From: Diprion similis
Lineage: Eukaryota > Arthropoda > Insecta > Hymenoptera > Diprionidae
Length of the DNA stretch: 64,000 bases
Assembly: GCF_021155765.1 (NCBI RefSeq)
Contig: NC_060110.1
Span: 5,704,001-5,768,000, forward strand
Direction: 5' to 3'
Positions within the stretch are counted from its first letter, which is position 1; every line of letters begins with the position of its first letter. The position numbers were made by a program, and so were the translations under genes. The notes under the pieces were generated by a model. That model searched no databases and was not told the origin of the DNA. It was given only the letters and a program-made list of their open reading frames with translations. Positions 50,501-60,659 of this stretch are shown piece by piece.

Positions 50501-53500
50501 GTCTGTGTTTTCAATTTTGTGTCCAACGACGCATCAAGAATGAATTAACGGATTTTTATAATTTCAGTCCCAATTGGTCGAGACTCTTAGACTCTTAATA
50601 TATATATATATATTAATATCTTAAGAACAAACCTACGGATATTGATGATTTTGGTTTCAACCCCTGCAGTTTATCTGAACTTAGAACTGATCAGCTTTTG
50701 GAAATGGTTAATTTAATCAGTTTTTCGGTCTATTTGAATAATAATATTTTTTTTTAATTCGTATCACATCTCGAGAAGAGATCGATGATTTTGAATTTGA
50801 TTGAGCCCTAGATTTTGAGATATTTAAATATCAAAATTTAAAAGGAAACTTAAGTTTTAGTTATGTTTTTACAGCTCCGAATGTATCCGAATAGAAAGTT
50901 GCTTCAGGGCTTAGAATATTTGAACAATTCAATTCTTAATCATCTGATTTCCATTTTGTTAGGTAGTACTGCGAAATTTTTTTAAAGTAAAAGTCTAAAG
51001 CATAGAACCTGGGTCACACGAATGTTACTATGTATTATCAGTTTAAGCCGAAATCACATGATTGTAGAATGCTCATACCAAATTTCAGCATATCTGCTAC
51101 ATAATGTAGTCTGTTGACCACAATAAAGACTTCTTTGTTTGTCTTCAACAACGTAACGCAGAATCACATTGATGTCCCCTAATAAAATTCACTCAATTTT
51201 AAAGAGGCTGATTATAAAAGACCTAACTTTGGCGTAACAATTATAAATTAAATAGTTAGCTCCTGTTTATAAGCATAGACGATAATTGTTTTATCATCAG
51301 GGTCCGTAGAGTTACTTGGATTATAATTGTCACGTCAAACTTAGGTTTTTTATAATTAATCAGCCTCTCTAAAGTTGAGTGAATTTTGTTAAGGGCCATC
51401 GACATGAATGTTACTTCAAGGGATTCGTTTGTAAAATACTAGTAATCTGCTTTGAGAAAACTGAGTTGATCAAATATTCTACTGCAACACCATAGCCTTC
51501 TGAATACTATTTTTTTCAAGATTCATACGTAATCTTGCCGAAAATTCAACCGTTTTATCATCTCAACTCTCATTTGAATTTCAGCATCCATGAGACTCTG
51601 CATGGGCTCTAGAAGGGGTTTCATTTGTCGTATGAAAGTCGGAAGCCTTCAGACAAGCGGTGACATGGCCGCAGCACATGGTTTGCACCGTCTTAAGCAG
51701 AGAAACTCTTTGGGACCACCCGCAAGAGACGGTCAAAGTTATGCAGTAGTACACTGTACTGGTTATATTAAAAACTGGCCCCCAACCGGTGAGTATGATG
51801 GGCAGTGGAAAGTGAAGTTGGCCCATTCATTTAAACCTACATTTCTTAATTATGTCTGCAGGGTGGTCACAGCAAGGCAATTAATTTCTCGATTTTCGGT
51901 TTTCATGAAGAGAAAAACAAAAAAAAAAAAAAAAACAAGTGATTGCTTTGTTCGCTCAATGAAATTTTGGTGGAAAATGATATCTCAGGATATCAAACTT
52001 TTTGACACTTGCTTTCATTTTCAACAATTATGCTTAAGTGAAACATGTTGTTTCAATACCCAATATTCACTGGTTTCTTTTTATTAAAAAAGATACTGAA
52101 TTTAGATTTGAATGAAGAAACAGTTATTTTTCTTTCCAGTAATATCTGGGACCACTCTCTATATGTACATATAATTAAGATTGTCTGATTTACGATGGTG
52201 GACCTGGGTACCTAACAGGCGCTTTTAAATCGTAGGTGATTTTGTTTCCCCGTGTGTACCAGGTGTGGGTATAGGTGACAGGGGTCAGGGTGGGGGAGTT
52301 CCAGGGGCCCCCGATGGGGTCGTTGTTGACGACAGCAGCTCATCACACTGCTGCTTAGTAGCCATCGGACGTCTTCAGGTCACGAGCACCCCAAATACCA
52401 GTGATTTAACTGGTTCAAACAGTAACAATGGTAAGATTCTACTTTATCTTGTTTAAATAAAATTAACACGCTAAATGAATGCTTTTCTGTTTCTTCAACA
52501 TCACAGAATTAGAAGAAATCCTGGAGTTGCAAAACAGAAATTTATTTTTCAATATTCCATTATTTCAATATTAGTACTTTCAATATCATTCGAAACTTTA
52601 ATCATTAAAACTGACTATTATCCAATCGTGAATTTCTTTGTACCACAGAATTCATCTCCCGTCATTCGGCTGAAGGAAAATTCACTTTTGTCGATCAGAG
52701 GGTTGGTGGAATCCTGGGATACACGCCATCTGAACTCCTCGGACATCCCTGCTACGATTTTTTTCACCCTGAAGACTTGACGCACATGAGGGAAAGCTTT
52801 GAGCAAGGTAAATAAAACTTGTGGAAAAAAAATGCAGCGACTTTTTGCTATCCACTTTTTTTCTCATTCCACAGTACTGAAACTAAAGGGCCAAGTTATG
52901 TCGGTGATGTATCGATTTCGGGCGAAAAATAGGGATTGGGTTTGGCTCAGAACGTCTGCCTTTGCGTTCCTCAATCCTTACACAGATGAGGTTGAGTACA
53001 TAGTCTGCACAAACACAACGGCCAAATCCTTGCATCCTGGCAGTGAGGGACAAACTGAAGGAGAGAACGTCACTGGTTATGGACAACCTAGTCTCGACTA
53101 CAGCGTCCATAGGCATTCGGCCAGGGAAGCCATTTACCCGGCACATCAAATGATGCAACATCCCGCGACAGTTGCTACTGCAGGTATGTTTTCTTATCAC
53201 TTGATTTTCCATCTATAATGAAACTTTTGGCAAGTACCATGAAACTTCAGTGTCGTCAAACGAGTTTAGACCAAGTTATCACTTCATTTCTTCCTTCTAA
53301 TTACAGGTCCTCAACAAGCAAGACCATCCAGCGCTCAAAACGTTTACCAGGGATATGAAACGACCCAGTCACCAATAGCCTATGGATCCCCTGGTCAGCA
53401 GAGCACCTCGTCTTCGGTTTTAAATCGTATACCAAAACCGGCAAACACATCGCCAACTCCTGTTCAGCAAGCCTGGACACTCAGACAAGTAGATGTCAAC

Positions 53501-54657
53501 ACTTCAATTATTGTTCCACATCAGGTTCCGCCAAGAATTGTCTCATTTATTGTCCCCCTCTTCTTTTACAGCAACAACCTGTCACCGAAGGCTACCAGTA
53601 TAACCACCAGTTGAGTCCGTCGAGATCTCCAAGCGGTCCAACTTACACTCAACTTAGTAGTGGAGCTCGAACGCCTGCGGCATCTTACCACGCGGTTACA
53701 ACAGTCCCAAACAATCCGGGTAAGTTAACGTGGACAGGGGTAATGATTAAATTTTATCGATTAACGGAGTTTATACTAGTAGCCGGCTGAAAAAGTAAAT
53801 GAATTCTAGGAATGTATATTTCGACAATCAATCATTTAATTAAATTGCGGTTGGTTTTATTTATGAGTATGCAAGTTGAGCTTCATTTCCATTATTTTTA
53901 TTAGAACCAATTATTAGGAAGTATTGTTATTGACAATACGTCAACCCTTTTGCTCAGTGACATGTTCTATGGTGCCCATGATAGCTTAAAAATGGCTGAG
54001 CCGATTTACTTCAAACTTGGACCCAACATTCTTGGACAGTTTATCCTTTTTGCTACAATCCTACTTTTTTTGATCATCATATTTCTATGTTAATTAAATT
54101 TAAACAGAGTCGTAAATTTTTTGACGAAAAATGGATTTCCAACTACCAACGCTCGTCATTTTGTTGAGAATAAAAAATTTTGGATCCTGGAAAAAAGAAT
54201 AAACTCTGCAAGTATACTGTCTCCAAATGTCAAGTACAAATACTGCCACCGAGCAAAACATTTGTAATGGAGTAAGTCGTGGATGTGAATGAATCTAGAT
54301 CCACATACTTTTAAATTACATGAACTACGATCAAATTGAAAATCGGTTGCGCGGATTTGAATTCCCGAAATTCAGTTTTCATTCGTCTAGTCTTAAGAGT
54401 TCTTTTTTTCTCATTTCATCATATTTTTAGGCATGTGGGGCTGGCAAGGCCAGCAGCATCAAGGGCCGCATCAAGCACAGCAAGACGGTGGACAGGCAGG
54501 TGCGCCGGTGGCTACTCAAGGCCAGGGTCCTCATCCTTCGCAAGGAGGTCCAGGAGCGCAGCCTCAGGAGTTGTCGGACATGTTACAGATGTTACAGGAC
54601 CAAGGAGGAGCCCCTGGTTTTGAGGAGCTCAATATGTTCAATACCAATTTCGAGTAG
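32673..54657 (+). CDS. tgo: Tango / ARNT, bHLH-PAS transcription factor, 11 coding exons
   Basis: Exons are 32673-32956, 38105-38185, 46101-46261, 49982-50302, 51585-51788, 52263-52430, 52649-52807, 52875-53183, 53307-53488, 53572-53719 and 54431-54657. The total is 2244 nt, 747 aa, with all phases matching. Residues 1-94 are Gly/Ser/Pro-rich and end in a TKRRR nuclear-localisation-like run. An acidic linker with KERFA leads to the basic helix-loop-helix (residues about 122-174: [15 protein letters not shown], then [19 protein letters not shown]). PAS-A starts about 185 ([20 protein letters not shown]), with the [20 protein letters not shown] strand block. PAS-B is about 405-510 ([20 protein letters not shown]). 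The C-terminal third is Gln/Pro/Gly-rich and ends LQMLQDQG...NTNFE. Tango is the common partner of Sima, Ss, Trh and Sim. Exon 6 (52263-52430) is Gly/Ser-rich, lies between PAS-A and PAS-B, has whole-codon length and may be skipped in some isoforms. Confidence 0.95.
36209..36283. repeat. 75-bp hairpin with TAACCTCAAAAATTTT arms
   Basis: TAACCTCAAAAATTTTCACAG and its inverse (CTGTTAAAATTTTTGAGGTTA) flank a spacer of about 33 bases, with one mismatch in the arms. It could be the remnant of a foldback element or a structured RNA in the tango pre-mRNA. Confidence 0.6.
36822..36863 (+). repeat. TA dinucleotide microsatellite
   Basis: About 21 consecutive TA units within tango intron 1. Confidence 0.85.
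38433..38617. mobile_element. 185-bp element with 19-bp inverted ends
   Basis: AGGTCATCGGGGCCTTAAG at the left end is matched by CTTAAGGCCCCGCTGACCT at the right end, with one mismatch plus the terminal context. There is no coding content. It looks like a short MITE in tango intron 2. Confidence 0.6.
39302..39313. promoter_or_regulatory. Perfect NRF1-type palindrome
   Basis: TGCGCATGCGCA is the symmetric consensus of NRF1 (Erect wing in flies). It lies in tango intron 2, with no downstream exon visible nearby. Confidence 0.35.
40953..41357 (+). other. CpG-rich patch in tango intron 2 with a 3' splice-donor-like end
   Basis: About 300 bases rich in CG dinucleotides (CGCGGAGACG, CGACGTCGCCGTCGGCGTCG) stand out from the AT-rich intron. 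The patch ends with AATCTAG|gtaaaa. An open frame of 134 codons crosses it but has no recognisable domain. An alternative tango promoter or first exon, or an enhancer, is possible. Confidence 0.35.
44627..44675 (+). repeat. TTC/TCC trinucleotide repeat
   Basis: A pyrimidine-only run of about 16 trinucleotides inside tango intron 2. Confidence 0.8.
45338..45550. mobile_element. Inverted-repeat element with nested hairpin
   Basis: The left arm (GAGGCTCCGCCTTCTTTCAT ... TCGCGTCACAAGAATAGTG) pairs with the reversed right arm (GAGACTCCTCCCCTTTTGAT ... TCGCGTCACAATAACAGTG), about 48 bases per side. Just outside the right arm, GGAGGAGTCTCAACC and GATTGAGGCTCCTCC form a second tight hairpin. Confidence 0.6.
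46369..46699. mobile_element. TA-flanked MITE with perfect 16-bp inverted ends
   Basis: GTCAGTCTTTACCGAC at 46369 is perfectly inverted at 46684-46699, and TA lies immediately outside each end (46367-46368 and 46700-46701). The 331-bp interior has no coding capacity. The TA duplication and end structure fit a Tc1/mariner-type non-autonomous element. Confidence 0.8.
47503..47535 (+). repeat. CGT trinucleotide repeat, 11 units
   Basis: A perfect (CGT)n run in tango intron 3. Confidence 0.85.
48150..48345. mobile_element. Second, truncated copy of the 46369-46699 MITE
   Basis: It shares the same right terminus (GTCGGTAAAGACTGAC, 48330-48345) and internal similarity: GAATACATTTTCCGGTATTATTG here against GAATACATTTCTTGGCATTATTG there, and ATAAGTGACGTTT against ATAAGTGACATTT. 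The left terminus is not visible and the right TA has decayed to TT. Confidence 0.65.
49661..49875 (+). repeat. Degenerate AAAGATTACA short-unit array
   Basis: Roughly a dozen diverged units of an 11-base motif (AAAGATTACA, AAAGATTGCAAG, AAGGTTACCA, AAAGCTTACA) stand head-to-tail. The array ends about 106 bases before the PAS-A exon of tango. Confidence 0.6.
51176..51398. mobile_element. MITE with about 70-bp inverted arms in tango intron 4
   Basis: The left arm (AAAATTCACTCAATTTTAAA ... GAGGCTGATTATAAAAGACC) matches the reversed right arm (AAAATTCACTCAACTTTAGA ... GAGGCTGATTAATTATAAAA). Pairing continues to ACAATTATA on both sides. The central loop is about 80 bases. No coding capacity. Confidence 0.7.
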
Positions 54658-55714
54658 GAAGGTGGGCAGGGTAAATCTTGGTGGTCGAAAAATAACTAAT
54701 GAATATAACTATTATTGATATTGTATTTTTCCACCTTCGATATTACGCCCTTTTATTGATATTTTTACTCAGCCCTTACCATCCTTCCTGATCTTAATAC
54801 TTTCAATTTAGAAAAGAAACAAAGTAAATGAAATTTAACAAAATTAAGCGAATTCAAGTAAGGATAGTTAATAAGCAGAATTTGCAATTTCTACTTGGAA
54901 TGGTATTTTAAATATATTTAATTGTGTACATTTTATGATCAACTTTAAATCATTGATCGATCCACGTTACATAATGATTTCCCAGTGCTGGGGAGAAACT
55001 TATTGCAAAAGAGGAAAACAATTTAAAAAGAAAAGGAAAAAAAAAATGAAAACTGCAAGGAATTAAAAAAAAAATTGAAATATTTTTCAAACTTTTCAGA
55101 ATAGTTACGAATAAGAAATTGAAACTTTTCGACTGCAAGCTTTCAACATAGATATATGATAAGGAGTAGCTTAATGAATTTGTTTTTTCATATACTTGTA
55201 AACCGTGCAATTACTATAATGTTTTTAATGACAGATATTAGACAAACACACGACCGTGACAATGTACAAAATTATGTGACTCACCTGAAGCTGCTTGTTA
55301 TTTACAAAATGATGTCATTTATGGATGACAATTTTTTAAGTAATATTTTTTCTTAGATATTAGTAATAACGTAGCACATAATTAAATAATTGTAATTATA
55401 ATAAGGCGATCACTTGTGAATTGTTGCATTTGTATATGTTTAGCAATATTTTAGATTGAGAGCAAGAGAGAGAGATTGAGAAATAACAAAAAAAAGTTTG
55501 AAAAAACGAAAAAAAACCATAGCATATCATAATCGTGAGAAAATGGAAACACTTTTTCACTAATATATGGGGATTACTATACGGAGAAAACTCAAGAGTC
55601 TTTTAAATTTCATTTATTAATAATAATAATGATAGTGAATACCTCTAATTGTAATTAACGCACTTTAAAAAAATAGCAGAACAGGCAATTGTTTTAATTA
55701 TCGACTATACAAGT
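54658..55714. other. Interval between convergent tango and MPP10
   Basis: This is the tango 3'UTR and the MPP10 3' end. A minus-strand AATAAA at 55613-55618 lies about 97 nt past the MPP10 stop. A clear AATAAA for tango was not found close to its stop. Nothing else is recognised. Confidence 0.5.
55613..55618 (-). terminator. Poly(A) signal for MPP10
   Basis: AATAAA on the minus strand, 97 nt downstream of the MPP10 stop codon. Confidence 0.5.
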
Positions 55715-58270
55715 TCAGAGTTTTAATTTCACCGCCGATATTGCCTTTTTGTCTTTCTTCTTCGGCACATTGCCGTCTTTCAATTTTATATGGGATTTAA
55801 CTTGATCCTGAAGCTGATCAAAGAATGCTGTGGAAGACTTTGCCGTCTTTCCACTCGTTTCATCTATCTTTGAAATATTACGCTCTTTACTCAAATTGTC
55901 GATCATCTTTGCTGCTTTTTCTTTACTGTACTTATTTCCAAGACCAGGTTTCAATTTCCCAACAATCTTTTCTCGCTTTTCTTTAGCCTTCTCTCGGTCT
56001 CGTTGATTCAACTTCTTCTGTCGTCTTTCACGTTTCATGTCCGTCTCAGTTCTCTCAGCTTTGCCGATCAGGTCACCACGCGATTTAGCTGTAGTGAAAT
56101 GAATTTGAGTAATTTGTAATAGCGAACTTTTTCTGTATTTAGATAGATATTGCTTGCTGCATTATATGGTTTACCTTTGATTTCTTCTGGTGCTAATAAA
56201 GTAGCATCGCTTGTGGCTATTGGAGCTACTTCTTCCATCGCTACAGCAGGAAGATTGCTAACGATTTTGATATCAGGCCTGGCCTGAAATAAAATGCGAA
56301 AACCGTTATCGATGTTTATGAATTTGTGAATTATAATCTCTGTCTTATCTCGAATCTAATTAGAATTAACAGATGCTGTGTCAAGAGAAACAGATAGCTT
56401 ACCAATTTCGGAGTGTAATGAAAATTGGAAAGAGCGTCAAGTTTGCTAAACAAAGAATGCATCATATTGCGAATTTCAACGTGTTCTTTAGGCTCCTCAG
56501 TTTCTCGTTCCTGGTTGTCAGGGTTCAACGCTTCCTTTTGTTTCAAGTATTCATTTTCATAAATCTGTGCCAGACTAAGTTTGCTCTTCTCCTGGTCTAA
56601 CACCAGCTTTTTTTTATATTCCATTGGAGTTTCTACAGGTTTGAATTTCTTCTCAACATCGTCCCAAGCCTTGTCTTTTATTCTCTGCTTGATTATATCC
56701 TCCAACTTCAATGTTGTCTCTTCGGTGATCACAGGAGCTGGTCTCGACGTTATGTCAAACTCAACGTGTTCCTGCAGTAGTGAATCCTGTGGCCTAGATA
56801 CAGCGTCAACTTCACCCTTCAATTGCCAGGGTTTTTCTGAAATAGCCGCTTTTTCCAATTCTTCTATTTTTCTCCGCAGTTTTTCTTGACGTGTTTCTAG
56901 GCTGGATTTGTTCTCTATTATGTCATTTTTTTCAGATACATCTTCCTCTGAGCTACTCATAGCTGATTCATCATTGATACTGAATTTAACGTATTTCTTA
57001 TTAGGTTCTGTCGTTTCTTCTTCATCTACCGATAAGCTGTTATCATTCTCAAATTCTTCGTTGAACTGATGGCTCTCAGAATCAGAATTTGATTCATTGT
57101 TGCTCGCTGGTTGGTCAAAGAAATCTTTGAACTTTACTAGTCTTGGGTCAGTTTCGTCATGTTCGCTTCCATTGTCAGAAACATATTCAAATAAATCAAC
57201 AGACTCATCATCGGCATCATCGCTGTCTTCTAGATTGAACTTCCCTTTCTGCATTGCTCTTTTATCTTCTTTCGCGAGATATTCGTCCAGTTCTTGGAGT
57301 TTAAAGAATTTATCATCCACAATCGAGGGCATAGTTTTTCTTTTGGCCACTCTTTTCGATTTCTTTTTCCTCATCTGCTCCCCTAGTCCTTCCATGTCTA
57401 AATTACTTAAATTACCGTCACTCAGATCGGAATCGTTAGTGGGTACCTGTTCGCCATCCAAAGATTGATTTAGGTCTGATTTCCCATTGCTTCGTTTATC
57501 ATCACTCCTTGTTAGCTTGACAGGTAGTTTCAGTCTGTTACCTGCAATCAATGACTTAGAGACTCCTGTCAGAATATGAGGCAATTCTCCTTCATTCTGG
57601 AGTTCTAGCTGTTGCCAAATTTGCTCAGCATCAAAACCCTCCGTAATTAGCTCTGGCAAAGCCTCCGTCATGCGACTAGATTCCTCCTTAGTAAAATCAT
57701 AAAGTGATTTTATTTTGTCACGGAACTCCGACGATACATCTGCCTGTGCGCTACAAAAATTAAAATTATTGGTGATAATTGTGCGGAACAATGAAAGGTC
57801 ATCATTGCCTGCATAAATTATTTATTAAAAATCGCACAATGAAGATTTTCTTTTTATATGAATATATTTTATATCCACTTGAATTTTATGAGATTGAACT
57901 TAGTAATGGTACAGTAACGAAACGTAAAAAGAAAAATCACCATTTCACAACTTTAAAATAACTTTGAAAGGCTTCAGTTTGTGAAATATGAGTGTACCGA
58001 TGTATGGTGTTTCGTGTTTACTGAACATCAAACAGTCATGAGCTTGTGAAATACCGAGTTTTTCCAGAAGTACATCGTCAAAACAACGTTACGAACTTCA
58101 ATCTCGTTCAATTTTCACGTACTACAGTCGAAATAAAAACTGAGAGTCGTAAAACTACGGTTGTTAGAAATGTGTATAGCGATTACAATTAACCTCAAAT
58201 AATTTTCAGTTTTCTTGGTGTTTGCTTCCACGACATTGAGGATATCTTGGAAAACTCTTGAGCTCTTCAT
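55715..58270 (-). CDS. Mpp10: U3 snoRNP protein MPP10
   Basis: Exons on the minus strand are 58270-58194, 57750-56403, 56283-56175 and 56088-55715, totalling 1908 nt and 635 aa (human MPHOSPH10 is 681 aa). The N-terminal conserved block FDAEQIWQQLELQNEGEL (around residue 75) is diagnostic of the family. The middle is highly acidic and Ser-rich (for example EEFENDNSLSVDEEETTEP), typical of this phosphoprotein. The C-terminal conserved segment reads HYTPKLARPDIKIVSNLPAV, then MEEVAPIATSDATLLAPEEI, followed by a basic KRERRQKKLNQRDREKAKEK helix. MPP10 scaffolds IMP3 and IMP4 on the U3 snoRNP within the SSU processome for 18S rRNA maturation in the nucleolus. Exon 1 is a 25-codon start exon (MKSSRVFQDILNVVEANTKK) whose donor is gttaat, the weakest site of the model. 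Confidence 0.93.
58082..58105. repeat. Single end related to the 7733-7944 element
   Basis: AACAACGTTACGAACTTCAA plus TCTC closely follows the right terminus of the 7733-7944 element (AACAACGTTACCAACTTCAG plus CCTC). No clean partner end was found. It lies in the first intron of MPP10. Confidence 0.35.
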
Positions 58271-60659
58271 GTTCGAAGAATAATTCTAGACAATAGATAA
58301 CTTAAACTGCAATAGCTCTTGAATTAAAAGACATCTTCACGACCATGTGACAGTCGAACGACGATTCGAACCTTTAGGATTCGAGCACATGGGCACAATA
58401 AAAATGTATGTACAGTAATGTTGATTAATGCCTTAGACTTCCGGCTAACTTGTTTTCGGTCCGAGAAAAAATGCAGGTTCGATACCACTCTCGCACGGCG
58501 TACAGTCTTTCAAAAAGCTTACACACCCGTTCCGTACGAATACGTAACGAAAGCCTAACGAGTAAACTAATCAGATTAACTTTTTGCTTTGACGGTCGAC
58601 GCATGCGCAGTATCTAGTTTTGAGTTGCCTCTCTCTTCGGAACCCCCACCACCGCTGTGATCGTCTAGTTGGTACACGGACTAAGTCCGTGAGTTGGTAT
58701 AAAGTTCAGTGCTCTCACGTCGGCTCCGTCCGCTCAGTCGGCTGGATCGCCAGTCGTTGTTAGATAAATTGTATAGAATCGAGCTCCCATTTTCTTTCGG
58801 ACCAAAAACAAGTTAGCCGGAAGTCCAAGACATTATGACATCACCACACACATACACATAGGTATGGACCGGGCGAATCATAGAGTACACGGCGGTGTTA
58901 GTCCGGTTTTACCACGGACTTAGGAAGCCCGATTTAAAAATGCATGCAAGTGCCGCATTGTACCGGATATAACGAATTTACACACATTTTTAAATACGGT
59001 ATTATTACGTTGGTCACCGTAAAACCTGATTAGCAGCCGCTGTGTAAATCTACTCACAGACTGTGTATAAAGTACGAATGAATACAGCCAATGAAGCTGT
59101 GAATTAGAGTGTGAATGGTGTCATGTAGTTTGCATACAATAAGGCATATTGTAGTGTTATTCGTATTGCATACAGTCAGGCGAACTTATTTTGATCGATT
59201 CTTTGATCCATAACGATTTCGGTAACTTTCAGTTTTTTCATCAACCAAAAATGAGTAGTATTTACATAAAATTGATCTGTTCGGTGAAAATATAAAACAT
59301 GATACACCCTCATATATCTATATATTTATTTAGGCAGTTAGTATTACAGAGCTTTCGGCTACCCTGCACCTTACACATTTCTCAATAATTCAACTTATCA
59401 ATTTCACTCGTTCTTCATTCAACCATTCGTTATTGTTCAATGTGGATTATTTATTCGGTAGGAATGTAATCGAAGTAGTATGATATTTATAATATCAATA
59501 CAATTGTGTATCAAGAAATGTGAAAATAATACGGCAGTATAAAACGTCCTACCTCGTTGAAAATCGTCATAAACTGTGCGGAATTAGAAATTAAATTAAA
59601 GAAAGAAAACTTACATTAGTTGGTGTATTAAATGTTAACGCTTGTCTCTCACTACTATGCATATATGACACAATCGATGTAACTACTCGTACCAACACTG
59701 CGCGTGATAATATACGGAAGACTTTAATATCAATATATGTATGTTAATTCTTGCGATTAAAATTCTACGCGAAATTATAACTTTTCTTCTAAATGCAAAA
59801 GGAATAATTAATTGCAAGATTGGAATCTAATAAAAATTCTATCCATTTTTAACTGCCTGACAGAGGCAATTTTGGGTAGAATAAGTAGAACAGGCAAGAA
59901 TAAACAACGTATATCAGATCCTCCCGACATTCATGTATGTACAAATTTTCACCCTGGGTATACCGTGTAACTGTTCCGTATTGTGTAATACGGAGTATGC
60001 AGAGCGGGGAAAACCATGATTAATGTTAATCTGAATTTTACCCCCCTCACTGTAATTACAGAAAAATTATAATTATAATATATTAATTTATAGATCCCGT
60101 CCAAGGTATGGTTAACTAGTATATAATAGCATTATAATCACGGGTGCATACATTGGCAGATTTCGTTGAAAACCGAGAAAATTTGTTGTATGAATTTCGA
60201 GATGAATGCAATCGGTTATATAGATCATTTTATTTAAACGCAAACTCTGAAAATAATTTTCGTTATATTTAAAAAAAACAAAAAATTCCCGAGAAAAGAC
60301 GTTATAAATTAAGAGTAGGTACACATTTTGCATTTCAACTATGAAGTTGTGGAACAACGTAAGAAATCAACAATACTGTTGACAATTAACTAACAACAGA
60401 CGACAAGACGCGTGTATTAAAGCCTCCAAATAACATCAGTTTCAACGCTCTGACAAATATCTTTCGCATTCCATTGCCTAAATACTCTAACAACGCTTGA
60501 TTCATCGGTCATACGTGCAAAAACGGGTTATCGAGTTACGTTACGATATATGAAAAAAGTTTCACCAAAAACTTCTTCGTTATTAGTCAGTAGTATTGCG
60601 GTTTCTAGCCGTCCTATAAAGATGGTAATAATCATTTTCTGAAGAGCTATAACATAAAC
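58271..60659. other. Intergenic interval between MPP10 and TMX1
   Basis: It contains the MPP10 promoter region and the TMX1 3'UTR; both genes are on the minus strand. A MITE lies at 58426-58837. A minus-strand AATAAA near 60230 is a possible TMX1 poly(A) signal. No coding exon is supported. Confidence 0.5.
58426..58837. mobile_element. 410-bp inverted-repeat element upstream of MPP10
   Basis: The left end (TTAATGCCTTAGACTTCCGG, then CTAACTTGTTTTCGGTCCG) is matched by the reversed right end (ATAATGTCTTGGACTTCCGG, then CTAACTTGTTTTTGGTCCG), about 45 bases per arm. The interior is GC-richer and holds a CACGGACTAAGTCCGTG palindrome and a GTGATCGTCTAGTTGGT segment that resembles a tRNA A-box. It starts about 156 bp upstream of the MPP10 start codon. 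Confidence 0.65.

Noticed and set aside
58655-58720. Possible tRNA gene (GTGATCGTCTAGTTGGT resembles the 5' half of tRNA-His)
   Set aside because: No acceptor stem closure and no correctly placed B-box downstream; treated as part of an inverted-repeat element.
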